DNA of 43,673 bases, from contig NZ_JAKEIP010000050.1 of assembly GCF_021474425.1 (NCBI RefSeq), positions 1-43,673 of the forward strand, written 5' to 3'. This DNA comes from Streptomyces muensis. Its GTDB lineage: Bacteria > Actinomycetota > Actinomycetes > Streptomycetales > Streptomycetaceae. The position numbers were made by a program, and so were the translations under genes. The notes under the pieces were generated by a model. It worked only from the letters and a program-made list of their open reading frames with translations. It ran no database searches and had not been told where the DNA came from. Below, piece by piece: positions 8,780 through 16,307 of the stretch (its first letter is position 1; each line of letters starts with the position of its first letter).

Positions 8780-9634
8780 CTAACTTCCCGTACTCCGATA
8801 CGACCGCAGCCCGGCCCGCCACGCCAGGCCGGCCAGCGCACAGCACACCGCCGCCACCAGCGGTGACGCGAAGGCCGCCCACTGGGGCAGGCCGAGCGGA
8901 TATGGCCGCTCCAGCACATACGCGGCCGGCACCCAGTTGACGAAGGCGAGCGGCAGCAGGAACGTCACCCCGCGCACGAAGTCCTTGCCGAACACGGTCG
9001 GCGGGTACTGCAGCAGCGTGGTGCCGCCGTAGGTGAACGCGTTCTGCACCTCGGCGGCGTCCTGCGCCAGGAACTGGAAGGCCGCGCCCGCCACGAACAG
9101 CGCGCAGAAGATCACTCCGCCGCTGACCAGCATCATCGGCACCAGCAGCACCTTGGCCGCCGTCCAGTCGACGTCGACCGCCAGCAGCCCCCAGCCCAGC
9201 ACCAGCACCGCCTGGGTGATCCGGCCCAGGCGGCGCAGCGCGAAGTGGTCCGCGGCGACCTGGGCGAGGACCGGGACGGGCCGCACCAGCAGGATGTCGA
9301 AGGAGCCGTCGCGCATCCGGCCGCCCAGGACGTCCATCGAGCCGAACGTCAGGTCGGCGAGCCCGAACGCCGTCGCCGACAGCCCGTACAGGAAGGCGAT
9401 CTCGGGCAGCGACCAGCCGCCCAGCGAGTCGACCTGCGAGAACATCAGCAGGATCGCCACGAAGTCGAGGCCGGTCACCAGCAGGTTGCCGAGGACCGTG
9501 ACGACGAAGGACGTGCGGTAGGTCATGGAGGACCGGATCCACATCCCGGCGATCAGCCGGTAGGCCCGCAGCGCCTCACCCGCCCGGGATCCCCCGAAGG
9601 TCTCCGCCGTCCCGCTTGCGGACGTCTCACCCAC
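8780..9634 (-). CDS. ABC-2 family transporter permease (second subunit)
   Basis: The product is 284 aa with about six hydrophobic segments (for example TSFVVTVLGNLLVTGLDFVAILLMF and LRRLGRITQAVLVLGWGLLAV). The segment MDVLGGRMRDGSFDILLVRPVP matches the PF06182 permease signature (GxFDxLLxRP). Its start overlaps the end of the upstream permease by 8 nt, so translation is probably coupled, and the ATPase gene follows after 9 nt. It forms a heteromeric membrane pore with its neighbour. Confidence 0.9.
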   Translation of the reverse strand: MGETSASGTAETFGGSRAGEALRAYRLIAGMWIRSSMTYRTSFVVTVLGNLLVTGLDFVAILLMFSQVDSLGGWSLPEIAFLYGLSATAFGLADLTFGSMDVLGGRMRDGSFDILLVRPVPVLAQVAADHFALRRLGRITQAVLVLGWGLLAVDVDWTAAKVLLVPMMLVSGGVIFCALFVAGAAFQFLAQDAAEVQNAFTYGGTTLLQYPPTVFGKDFVRGVTFLLPLAFVNWVPAAYVLERPYPLGLPQWAAFASPLVAAVCCALAGLAWRAGLRSYRSTGS

Positions 9635-10433
9635 CCTGCACCACCACCCGCCGCGTCGCCGCCGACTGCACCAGCCGTCCGGCCGCCAGCAGCACCACCG
9701 CCCACGCCGCCTGGAAGGCGTACGCCCGCCAGGGGTCGGTCTCCCCCATCAGCACGTCCGCGGGCATCTGGAGCTGCGCCGCCCACGGCAGGACCCGCAC
9801 GATCTCGCCGAAGGCGCCCGGGAAGGCGTTCAGGGGCAGCACCATGCCGGAGAAGAAGACCCCGGTGATCATCAGGGCCTGGTTGACGCCCATGCCGTCC
9901 ATCAGCCAGAACACGCTCAGGGCCGCCAGATAGCGGATCGCGAAGCTGACCAGCGTCGCGAGCAGAAGGGTCACCAGGAAGGCCAGCCACGGGGTGATCT
10001 CCGTCGGCAGCGCCATCGGGAAGAAGACGGCGCCGAACACGAACGGGATCACCCCGCGTCCCAGCATCTGGAACAGCGCCCGCCCCACGTCGCCCGCCAG
10101 CCACCACAGTTGGAGGTCGGCCGGCCGGTACAGGTCGACGGCGATCTCACCCGTGCGGATCCGCTCCATCAGGTCCTTCTCCGCGCCGCCGCCCTGGATG
10201 GCGAGCGTGGCGTAGAGGCACTGTCCGAGCCAGACATAGGTGACGGCCTGCGCCTGGTCGTAGCCGCCGAGGTGCGGCTTCTCGTCCCACAGCGCCAGAT
10301 AGGTGTAGACGAGGATCACGCCGAAGACGGTGTTGGTGAACACCCCGGCCGCCGTAGCCGCCCGATAGGTCGCGTATCTTCTGAATCCGCCCACAGCGAC
10401 GGCTAAGTACAACCGCCCCGATCCCACATCCAC
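9627..10433 (-). CDS. ABC-2 family transporter permease (first subunit), with a TTA codon
   Basis: The product is 268 aa with six hydrophobic segments. DLMERIRTGEIAVDLYRPADLQ is the counterpart of the PF06182 signature. Codon 10 is TTA (plus strand TAA at 10404-10406); I found no other in-frame TTA in the window, so this operon should need the bldA tRNA. AGGAGG lies only 3 nt before the GTG at 10433 but 9 nt before a second in-frame GTG at 10427, so the true start may be 10427; the TTA codon stays inside either way. It heads the operon and diverges from the penicillin-binding protein gene. Confidence 0.9.
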   Translation of the reverse strand: MDVGSGRLYLAVAVGGFRRYATYRAATAAGVFTNTVFGVILVYTYLALWDEKPHLGGYDQAQAVTYVWLGQCLYATLAIQGGGAEKDLMERIRTGEIAVDLYRPADLQLWWLAGDVGRALFQMLGRGVIPFVFGAVFFPMALPTEITPWLAFLVTLLLATLVSFAIRYLAALSVFWLMDGMGVNQALMITGVFFSGMVLPLNAFPGAFGEIVRVLPWAAQLQMPADVLMGETDPWRAYAFQAAWAVVLLAAGRLVQSAATRRVVVQGG

Positions 10434-10663
10434 AGCCCTCCTCGCCCGCGCCCGACACCGAAGCGCAGGAGCCTAGTGCGGGCGAGGCACGGACTGCCAG
10501 GCATTTTCCGGGCGGCGTGGCACGAGAGTCTGCTCACTTTCCGCGGACACGCTCCGGTTTCCGGGAACGGAACGGCCGGTGCGAGAGTCTTCAGCAATGG
10601 GGGCGCAGTAGGCGTACGAGGCGTACGGGAACGTACGACGCGAAACAGGAGTCCGTGCACGAG
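10434..10663. promoter_or_regulatory. Divergent region, ABC operon / penicillin-binding protein
   Basis: About 230 nt without a gene. It should carry both promoters. I see no clear operator or RNA structure, only the ribosome-binding sites at its two ends (AGGAGG near 10437, AGGAG at 10647-10651). Confidence 0.4.
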
Positions 10664-13069
10664 ATGAGCGACGAGCCGCAGCCGCAGGCGCAGCAGCCGA
10701 CCGAGAAGCCCAGGCGGCCGAAGAGGACGGGCTGGCGGCGGATCATCCCGACCTGGCGGATGGTGCTGGGCGCCTTCGTCATCGGCACGCTGCTGCTCGC
10801 CGGCCTGTTCTTCCTCGGCTACTCCCTGGTCAAGATCCCCCCGGCCAACGCGCTCGCGACCAAGCAGGCCAACGTCTATCTGTACGCGGACGGGTCGGTG
10901 ATCGCCCGTGACGGCGAGGTCAACCGGGAGAACGTGACCCTCGCGCAGATCTCCAAGGACGCCCAGCACGCGATCCTGGCCGCCGAGGACCGCGACTTCT
11001 ACAGCGAGTCCGCGATTGACCCGAAGGCGATGCTGCGCGCCGGCTGGAACACGGTCACCGGCAAGGGCAAGCAGTCGGGCTCGACGATCACCCAGCAGTA
11101 CGTGAAGAACTACTACCTGCGTCAGGAGCAGACCGTCACCCGCAAGGTGAAGGAGTTCTTCATCTCGATCAAGCTGGACCGCGAGAAGAGCAAGGACGAG
11201 ATCCTCGAGGGCTACCTCAACACCAGCTTCTTCGGCCGTAACGCCTACGGCATCCAGGCCGCCGCCCAGGCCTACTACGGCATCGACGCGGCGGACCTCG
11301 ACCCGGCCCAGGCCGCCTATCTGGCCGCGCTGGTCAACGCGCCCAGCGAGTACGACGTCGTCGCCCACCCGGAGAACAAGGCGGCGGCGGTGGCCCGTTG
11401 GAACTACGTGCTGGACGGCATGGTCACCAAGGGCTGGCTCAGCGAGTCCGAGCGGGCGGGCATGAAGTTCCCGATGCCGAAGGAGGCCTCGACCTCCACC
11501 AATCTCTCCGGTCAGCGCGGCTACATCGTGCAGATCGTGAAGGACTACCTGACCCAGAACAAGATCGTCGACAAGGACTCCCTGGAGGCGGGCGGCTACC
11601 GCATCACCACCACGCTCCAGAAGGACAAGCAGAACGCCTTCGTCGACGCGGTGAACGACCAGCTGATGTCGAAGCTGGACAAGAAGAACAACAAGGTCGA
11701 CAACTACGTCCGCGCGGGCGGCGCCTCCGTCGACCCGAAGACCGGCAAGGTCGTCGCGATGTACAACGGCATCGACTACGTGAAGCAGTACACGCCGAAC
11801 GCGACCCGACGGGACTTCCAGGTCGGCTCCACCTTCAAGCCGTTCGTGTTCACCTCGGCCGTGGAGAACGAGTCGACCACGCAGGACGGCCGCCAGATCA
11901 CCCCGAACACGATCTACGACGGCACCAACAAGCGCCCGGTGCAGGGCTGGAGCGGCGGGACCTACGACCCGGAGAACGAGGACCAGCACTCCTACGGCGA
12001 CATCACCGTCCGCTCGGCGACGAACAGCTCCGTCAACGCGGTGTACGCGCAGATGGCCGTCGACGTGGGCCCGGAGAAGGTGAAGGACACCGCGGTCGAG
12101 CTCGGCCTGCCCGAAAGCACCCCGGAGCTGTACCCGTCCCCGTCCATCGCGCTGGGCGTGGCCACCGCCAGCGTCCTGGACATGGCGGAGGCCTACGCGA
12201 CCCTGGCCAACCACGGCAAGCACGGCACGTACACCATGATCGAGCGGGTCACCAAGGACGGCGCCGACGTCATCGAGCTGCCGGAGCGCAAGACCTCCCA
12301 GGTCATCAGCCGCGAGGCCGCCGACACCACGACGTCGGTGCTGCAGAGCGTCGTCGACAGCGGCACCGCCACCGCCGCCCTCGCCGCCGGCCGGCCGGCC
12401 GCGGGCAAGACCGGTACGGCGGAGGAGGACACCGCCGCCTGGTTCGCCGGCTACACCCCGGACCTGGCCACCGTCGTGTCGGTCATGGGCCAGGACCCGG
12501 ACACGGCCAAGCACAAGTCGCTGTACGGCGTGATGGGCCTGAACCGCATCAACGGCGGTGGCGCGCCCACCGACATCTGGGCGCAGTACACGAAGACGGC
12601 GCTGAAGGGCAAGCCGGTCCGCGACTTCGACCTGGAGCTCCAGGAGGGCGCCGACCAGCCCCAGTACCCGACGACGGACCCGACGCAGGGCGACGAGAGC
12701 ACCGGCGGTCAGAACGACGGCGGCACCACCGGGGACCCGGCCACCGGGGGCCAGGACACCGAGGGCCAGACCGGGGGCGGTGAGACGCCGGGCCAGACGG
12801 ACGGCGGCACCACGGGCGACCCGACGACGGGCGGCACCGACAACGGCGGTACGACCACCGACGGCGGCACGACCGGCGACACGACGACCGGGGGCACCGA
12901 CACCGGAGGCACCGACACGGGCGGCAGCACGGGTGGCGACACCTCCACCGGTGGCTCCGACACCGGAGGCGGCACGGGCGGCGACAGCTCCACGGGCGGC
13001 ACGGACACCGGCGGCGGAGGGACGACGGGCACGACGGCCGGGACGCTGAGCACGACCCGCAGACAGTGA
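10664..13069 (+). CDS. Bifunctional class A penicillin-binding protein with a Gly/Thr/Asp-rich tail
   Basis: The product is 801 aa. A basic cytoplasmic N-terminus is followed by one transmembrane segment (about 33-56). The glycosyltransferase (GT51) domain shows AAEDRDFY (catalytic Glu, about 105), QSGSTITQQ, RKVKEFF and EGYLNTSFFGRNAYGIQAAA. The transpeptidase domain shows GSTFKPF (nucleophile Ser, about 388), SSVN (about 454) and KTGTAEEDTAAWFAGY (about 582). From about residue 676 to the end is a low-complexity tail of TGG/DTGG/TTG units. It polymerises and cross-links peptidoglycan outside the membrane. An in-frame GTG at 10655 lies 3 nt from AGGAG, the ATG at 10664 lies 12 nt from it; either could be the start. 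The stop is 16 nt from the end of the convergent SMR gene. Confidence 0.92.
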   Translation: MSDEPQPQAQQPTEKPRRPKRTGWRRIIPTWRMVLGAFVIGTLLLAGLFFLGYSLVKIPPANALATKQANVYLYADGSVIARDGEVNRENVTLAQISKDAQHAILAAEDRDFYSESAIDPKAMLRAGWNTVTGKGKQSGSTITQQYVKNYYLRQEQTVTRKVKEFFISIKLDREKSKDEILEGYLNTSFFGRNAYGIQAAAQAYYGIDAADLDPAQAAYLAALVNAPSEYDVVAHPENKAAAVARWNYVLDGMVTKGWLSESERAGMKFPMPKEASTSTNLSGQRGYIVQIVKDYLTQNKIVDKDSLEAGGYRITTTLQKDKQNAFVDAVNDQLMSKLDKKNNKVDNYVRAGGASVDPKTGKVVAMYNGIDYVKQYTPNATRRDFQVGSTFKPFVFTSAVENESTTQDGRQITPNTIYDGTNKRPVQGWSGGTYDPENEDQHSYGDITVRSATNSSVNAVYAQMAVDVGPEKVKDTAVELGLPESTPELYPSPSIALGVATASVLDMAEAYATLANHGKHGTYTMIERVTKDGADVIELPERKTSQVISREAADTTTSVLQSVVDSGTATAALAAGRPAAGKTGTAEEDTAAWFAGYTPDLATVVSVMGQDPDTAKHKSLYGVMGLNRINGGGAPTDIWAQYTKTALKGKPVRDFDLELQEGADQPQYPTTDPTQGDESTGGQNDGGTTGDPATGGQDTEGQTGGGETPGQTDGGTTGDPTTGGTDNGGTTTDGGTTGDTTTGGTDTGGTDTGGSTGGDTSTGGSDTGGGTGGDSSTGGTDTGGGGTTGTTAGTLSTTRRQ
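12690..13060 (+). repeat. Degenerate Gly/Thr/Asp-coding repeats in the PBP tail
   Basis: About 120 codons are made of variants of GGCACCGACAC and GGCGGCACC units, encoding GGTDTGGTDTGG-type sequence. The array is irregular, so it is a low-complexity tail rather than an exact tandem repeat. Confidence 0.75.
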
Positions 13070-13085
13070 GCGCGGGGCGGCCGGA

Positions 13086-13406
13086 TCAGTGACCGCTGGT
13101 CGCCTTCAGCCCCACGACGGCGACCAGCAGCAGACAGACGAAGAAGATCCGCGCGGCGGTGACCGGCTCCCCCAGCACCACCATGCCGACCACCGCGGCG
13201 CCGGCCGCGCCGATGCCCACCCACACGCCGTAGGCGGTGCCGATGGGCAGGGACTTCGCGGCGTACGACAGCAGCACCATGCTGGCGACGATGCCGGCGC
13301 CGGTGAACACGCTGGGGACGAGGCGGGTGAAACCGTCGGTGTACTTCATGCCGACCGACCAGCCGACCTCCAGCAGACCGGCGACGACGAGCAGGACCCA
13401 GGACAT
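13086..13406 (-). CDS. sugE: SugE/Gdx-type small multidrug resistance protein, probable guanidinium exporter
   Basis: The product is 106 aa with four hydrophobic helices, the SMR size. MSWVLLVVAGLLEVGWSVG gives Glu13 and Trp16, the binding-site Glu and its Trp partner, and SLPIGTAYGVWVGIGAAGA is the conserved helix 3 motif. The KYTDGF and SLPIGTAYxVW context resembles the SugE (Gdx) branch more than the QacE/EmrE branch; Gdx proteins exchange guanidinium for protons. GGAGGT is 7 nt before the ATG. A probable guanidine-III riboswitch lies 37 nt upstream of the start, which supports guanidinium as the substrate. Confidence 0.9.
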   Translation of the reverse strand: MSWVLLVVAGLLEVGWSVGMKYTDGFTRLVPSVFTGAGIVASMVLLSYAAKSLPIGTAYGVWVGIGAAGAAVVGMVVLGEPVTAARIFFVCLLLVAVVGLKATSGH

Positions 13407-13442
13407 GACAGGCACCTCCGAGACGTGGCGACGTTGAGCGGG

Positions 13443-13490
13443 GTGCGTCGTCTTTGCCTTGGTCCCGGTACGGCGCGTCTCGTCGGGGTC
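13443..13490 (-). promoter_or_regulatory. Guanidine-III riboswitch (ykkC-III class), candidate
   Basis: Read leftwards, the RNA has CCCGACGAG, then GCGCCGUACCGGG, then GGCAAAGACGACGC. This follows, block by block and from memory, the guanidine-III aptamer of Thermobifida fusca (ACGAG, GCGCCGUACCCGG, GGACAAGACGGCGC). CCCG pairs with CGGG as stem P1, and GCGCCGU can pair with ACGACGC (six of seven pairs, one C-A mismatch) as the pseudoknot. The start codon of a SugE/Gdx exporter gene is 37 nt downstream, the expected context for a translational on-switch. A covariance-model search is still needed. Confidence 0.8.
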
Positions 13491-13513
13491 CTTCAAAGCT
13501 AGCAAAGAAACGA

Positions 13514-13549
13514 GGAAAGGGCTGGTGACGGGAGTCACCAGCCCTTTCC
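13514..13549 (-). terminator. Perfect 16-bp hairpin terminator between the GroES-like and sugE genes
   Basis: The arms 13514-13529 and 13534-13549 are exact inverted repeats around the loop GGGA. Read leftwards the stem ends in CCCUUUCC followed by a U-rich UCGUUUCUUU stretch. It lies 10 nt after the GroES-like stop and just before the sugE riboswitch, so it separates the two transcripts. Confidence 0.85.
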
Positions 13550-13559
13550 GGCCGTCGAT

Positions 13560-13916
13560 TCAGAGGTAGAGGCCGGTCGAGTCCTCGGAGCCCTCGAACC
13601 GGTCCGCGGCGACGGCGTGCAGGTCGCGCTCGCGCATGAGCACGTACGCGACGCCGCGCACCTCGACCTCGGCGCGGTCCTCCGGGTCGTACAGGACCCG
13701 GTCGCCGGTCTCCACGGTCCGTACGTTCTGCCCCACCGCGACGACCTCGGCCCAGGCCAGCCGACGGCCGACGGCCGCGGTGGCGGGGATCAGGATGCCG
13801 CCACCGGAACGCCGCTCGCCCTCGCTGGTGTCCTGCCGTACGAGTACACGGTCGTGCAGCATCCGGATGGGCAGCTTGTCGTGGTGGCTGCTGTGCTCGT
13901 TTCTGTTGGCGCTCAC
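13560..13916 (-). CDS. GroES-like (Cpn10-fold) protein
   Basis: The product is 118 aa from GTG at 13916. KLPIRMLHDRVLVRQDTSEGERRSGGGILIPATAA resembles the GroES opening (RPLxDRVLV, SxGGIxLP), and GDRVLYDPEDRAEVEVRGVAYVLMRERDLHAV matches the later GroES strands (GDxVLYxKYxGxEVxxxxxxYLILREEDILAV). It is slightly longer than classical GroES and no groEL is adjacent, so it is a paralogue rather than the main co-chaperonin. The ribosome-binding site is weak; ATG at 13862 is an alternative that would remove the basic N-terminus. Confidence 0.85.
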   Translation of the reverse strand: MSANRNEHSSHHDKLPIRMLHDRVLVRQDTSEGERRSGGGILIPATAAVGRRLAWAEVVAVGQNVRTVETGDRVLYDPEDRAEVEVRGVAYVLMRERDLHAVAADRFEGSEDSTGLYL

Positions 13917-13960
13917 GCCTTTGAACCTACCTGCCTTTGCCGCGTCCGTACGCCGCCGGG

Positions 13961-14290
13961 TCAGCCCCTGCGGCGCCGGGTGCCCAGGGCCAGCAGGCCC
14001 ACGAGACCGACGGCGACGAGGGCGACGGGCACGATCCGCTCCAGCCGGGGCGCGCCCTCCTCGTCGGTGAACTTGGCCCGCACATCGCTCACGGCCCGGT
14101 TGACCCCGACGTAGGCCCGTCCGAGCGTGTGGTCGATGTTCGAGACGACCTTGGCCTTGGCGTCGCCGACGATCGTCTTCGGGTGCACCCGCACCCCGAT
14201 CTCGTCGAGCGTCTCGGCCAGGTTTGCGCGGCGGGCCTTGATGTCCGCCTCGATCTGCGCCGGGGTTCTGGTGTCCGACGTGTCCGCCAC
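13961..14290 (-). CDS. DUF3618 domain protein with C-terminal membrane anchor
   Basis: The product is 109 aa from GTG, with GGAGG 7 nt upstream. RTPAQIEADIKARRANLAETLDEIGVRVHPK is the DUF3618 motif. A helical stretch follows and then one C-terminal transmembrane segment (RIVPVALVAVGLVGLLALGTRRRRG) with an Arg-rich end, so it is probably a tail-anchored membrane protein facing the cytoplasm. The function is not known. It diverges from bcp. Confidence 0.85.
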   Translation of the reverse strand: MADTSDTRTPAQIEADIKARRANLAETLDEIGVRVHPKTIVGDAKAKVVSNIDHTLGRAYVGVNRAVSDVRAKFTDEEGAPRLERIVPVALVAVGLVGLLALGTRRRRG

Positions 14291-14373
14291 GGTTCGGCCT
14301 CCGAAGTGAAGCTGATGCTGTTTCCGGACAGTCTGTCAGCTCCACGCCGGACCGCACTGTCAGGCTCCCCGGT

Positions 14374-14379
14374 TACGCT
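14374..14379 (+). promoter_or_regulatory. -10 box of bcp, leaderless promoter candidate
   Basis: TACGCT fits the actinobacterial TANNNT -10 pattern and ends 6 nt before the bcp ATG. No Shine-Dalgarno sequence is visible, so transcription may start at the ATG. Confidence 0.55.
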
Positions 14380-14385
14380 GGTCCG

Positions 14386-14853
14386 ATGAGCGAGCGACTC
14401 CAGCCGGGGGACGTGGCCCCCGCCTTCACCCTGCCCGACGCCGACGGCCAAGAGGTGTCCCTGTCGGACCACAAGGGCCGCAAGGTCATCGTGTACTTCT
14501 ACCCGGCGGCCCTGACGCCCGGCTGCACCAAGCAGGCCTGCGACTTCACGGACAACCTGGAGCTGCTGGCGGGCGCGGGCTACGACGTCATCGGGGTCTC
14601 CCCCGACAAGCCGGAGAAGCTCGCCAAGTTCCGCGACAAGGAGTCCCTGAAGGTCACGCTGCTCGCCGACCCGGAGAAGTCCGTCACCGAGGCCTACGGG
14701 GCGTACGGCGAGAAGAAGAACTACGGCAAGACGTACATGGGCGTCATCCGGTCCACGATCGTCGTGGACGAGGAGGGCAAGGTCGAGCGGGCGCTGTACA
14801 ACGTGCGGGCGACCGGCCACGTGGCGAAGATCATCAAGGATCTGGGCATCTGA
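14386..14853 (+). CDS. bcp: Peroxiredoxin Q / bacterioferritin comigratory protein (thiol peroxidase)
   Basis: The product is 155 aa, the family's normal length. VIVYFYPAALTPGCTKQACDF holds the peroxidatic Cys47 and the resolving Cys52, spaced as in the alpha-2 type of peroxiredoxin Q. GVSPDKPEKLAKFRDKESLKVTLLADPEK and YMGVIRSTIVVDEEGKV are further family landmarks. The enzyme reduces H2O2 and organic hydroperoxides with thioredoxin in the cytoplasm. The usual KDxTPGC is AALTPGC here. tRNA-Leu follows at once. Confidence 0.95.
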   Translation: MSERLQPGDVAPAFTLPDADGQEVSLSDHKGRKVIVYFYPAALTPGCTKQACDFTDNLELLAGAGYDVIGVSPDKPEKLAKFRDKESLKVTLLADPEKSVTEAYGAYGEKKNYGKTYMGVIRSTIVVDEEGKVERALYNVRATGHVAKIIKDLGI

Positions 14854-14870
14854 CCACCCGGCCCGGCCAG

Positions 14871-14876
14871 TAGCAT
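14871..14876 (+). promoter_or_regulatory. -10 box of tRNA-Leu
   Basis: TAGCAT fits TANNNT and would place transcription start about 10 nt before the mature tRNA. A CTGACC at 14850-14855 could be a short-spaced -35. Confidence 0.45.
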
Positions 14877-14892
14877 GGCCGGGCAAGGTCAC

Positions 14893-14979
14893 GCGGCCGT
14901 GGTGGAATTGGCAGTCACGCTGGGTTTAGGTCCCAGTGGGGTAACACCCGTGAGGGTTCGAGTCCCTCCGGCCGCACCA
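14893..14979 (+). tRNA. tRNA-Leu (anticodon UAG)
   Basis: Acceptor arms GCGGCCG and CGGCCGC pair fully, with discriminator A and encoded CCA. The anticodon stem CTGGG/CCCAG encloses TTTAGGT, giving anticodon TAG, which reads CUA. A variable arm of class II size and a GGTTCGAGTCC T-arm are present. This is not the bldA tRNA (UAA). Confidence 0.97.
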
Positions 14980-14999
14980 CTTCCTGCTCGCTTCCGCGC

Positions 15000-15605
15000 T
15001 CACTTCGCGAGCAGTTCCCGTACGACCGGCACGAGCGCCCGGAAGGCCTTGCCCCGGTGGCTGATGGCGTTCTTCTCCTCGGCGCTCAGCTCGGCACAGG
15101 TCCGGCTCTCTCCCTCCGGCTGGAGGATCGGGTCGTACCCGAACCCGTTGGTGCCGACGGGTGCGTGCCGCAAGGTGCCCCTGAGCTGTCCCTCGACCAC
15201 CCGTTCCGTGCCGTCGGGCAACGCCAGCGCCGCCGCACACGCGAAGTGCGCCCCCCGGTGCGTGTCGTCGATGTCGCCCAGCTGGGCCAGCAGCAGCTCC
15301 AGGTTGGCCCGGTCGTCCCCGTGCCTGCCCGCCCAGCGGGCCGAGAAGATACCGGGCGCGCCGTTCAGCACGTCGACACACAGCCCCGAGTCGTCGGCGA
15401 CGGCCGGCAGCCCGGTCGCCCGCGCCAGGGCATGCGCCTTGAGCAACGCGTTCTCGGCGAAGGTGACGCCGGTTTCCTTGACGTCCGGGATCTCCGGGTA
15501 GGCGTCCGCGCCGACGAGTTCATGGGACAGCCCTGCGTCGGCGAGGATGGCACGGAGCTCGCTGATCTTCCCGGCGTTACGGGTGGCGAGGATGAGACGG
15601 GTCAT
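15000..15605 (-). CDS. rdgB: Non-canonical purine NTP pyrophosphatase (XTP/dITP), RdgB/HAM1
   Basis: The product is 201 aa from ATG at 15605 (an in-frame GTG lies two codons earlier). All landmarks are present: LATRNAGK at the N-terminus, FAENALLKA, ADDSGLCVDVLNGAPGIFSARWAG, GTNGFGYDPI and SHRGKA near the end. It hydrolyses XTP, dITP and ITP to monophosphates and so keeps deaminated purines out of nucleic acids. RNase PH is encoded nearby on the same strand, a frequent pairing, but a secreted-protein gene and a dispersed repeat lie between them. It converges on the tRNA. Confidence 0.96.
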   Translation of the reverse strand: MTRLILATRNAGKISELRAILADAGLSHELVGADAYPEIPDVKETGVTFAENALLKAHALARATGLPAVADDSGLCVDVLNGAPGIFSARWAGRHGDDRANLELLLAQLGDIDDTHRGAHFACAAALALPDGTERVVEGQLRGTLRHAPVGTNGFGYDPILQPEGESRTCAELSAEEKNAISHRGKAFRALVPVVRELLAK

Positions 15606-15635
15606 GGGCACCAGTATCGCGTGGCCCTCTCAACG

Positions 15636-15715
15636 CCCTCGCGGCCGCGCCCCAAAGGGGCGCGGGGAACTGCGCGACCAGCCACATCGAACCCGCACCC
15701 ATCCACCGTCAGAAC
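15636..15715 (-). repeat. Dispersed intergenic repeat, copy 3
   Basis: The exact 29-nt core is at 15655-15683 on the minus strand. The core's 3' end joins a perfect stem, CCGCGCCCC and GGGGCGCGG around AAA (15645-15665). It lies directly 3' of the small secreted protein gene on its transcribed strand, so it may act as a terminator or RNA 3'-end stabiliser. Confidence 0.8.
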
Positions 15716-15752
15716 CCGGCAGACGAGAATTCCCCGCCCAGCCAGCGCAGCG

Positions 15753-16157
15753 TTACGGCGTACAAACCTTGGTCAGTTCCCCGGCCGCATCCGTGACAGG
15801 GCTGATGTCCGGCGTCTCATCACCGTTCTTCACCGCGTCCCGGACATTGGTGACGGCCGTCTGCAGATCGTCCACCGCCTTGTTGACGTCCGCGTCATCC
15901 GTCTTGTCCCCGATCTTGTCGAGGTTCTTGTCGATGGAGGTCAACGACTCCTCGAGCTGCGTCGGATCGTTCGCGGCGCTCTCCACGGCCTGCTGGAGTT
16001 CGGTGACGCTGTCGGCGATGGCATCGGCGGTCTGGACGCAGTCCATCGCCTTGCTGACGGCATCGCAGCCCGTGGTCAGCCCGGCCGTCAGCCCGACCGC
16101 CGCGATGGCTGCGGCGACTGTGGCGATACGGCTCCGGCGGCGTCGGCTCGTGGCCAT
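15753..16157 (-). CDS. Small secreted protein, possible lipoprotein
   Basis: The product is 134 aa from ATG at 16157, with GGAGGG 9 nt upstream. A basic MATSRRRRSR start and hydrophobic IATVAAAIAAVGLTAGLTTGC segment form a signal peptide; TTGC is an imperfect lipobox, so lipid attachment is likely but not certain. The mature part is a largely helical, acidic domain (ADSVTELQQAVESAANDPTQLEESLTSIDKNLDKI) with two further Cys residues (DCVQT, KVCTP) that could form a disulfide. I do not recognise a named family. It is encoded between rph and rdgB on the same strand. Confidence 0.8.
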   Translation of the reverse strand: MATSRRRRSRIATVAAAIAAVGLTAGLTTGCDAVSKAMDCVQTADAIADSVTELQQAVESAANDPTQLEESLTSIDKNLDKIGDKTDDADVNKAVDDLQTAVTNVRDAVKNGDETPDISPVTDAAGELTKVCTP

Positions 16158-16307
16158 GGTTGACGTTCCCTCCCTGCTCCCAGGCCTCGCAGGGCCCCCG
16201 TCGGTCACTGGCCGGGCGTACAGCGGTGTGCCGTACGCCCGTACCTCTAGTGACGCCAGGAAGGGCGGCGCGGTTGCCCTTGGCTGCGGCTCTTCTTGGT
16301 GTGTCCT

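Noticed and set aside
10403..12514. Long open frame on the minus strand across the penicillin-binding protein gene
   Set aside because: It lies fully within a gene with clear catalytic motifs. It is open only because of high GC, and its Val/Arg/Gly-rich product resembles no protein.
12690..13060. CRISPR array or satellite
   Set aside because: The repeats are irregular, in frame, and encode the PBP tail; there are no constant spacers or cas genes.
13961..14290. ECF or riboswitch control of the DUF3618 gene
   Set aside because: The upstream sequence has a ribosome-binding site but no recognised promoter or RNA motif.
14893..14979. bldA-type tRNA-Leu
   Set aside because: The anticodon is UAG, not UAA, so it cannot be the TTA-reading tRNA.
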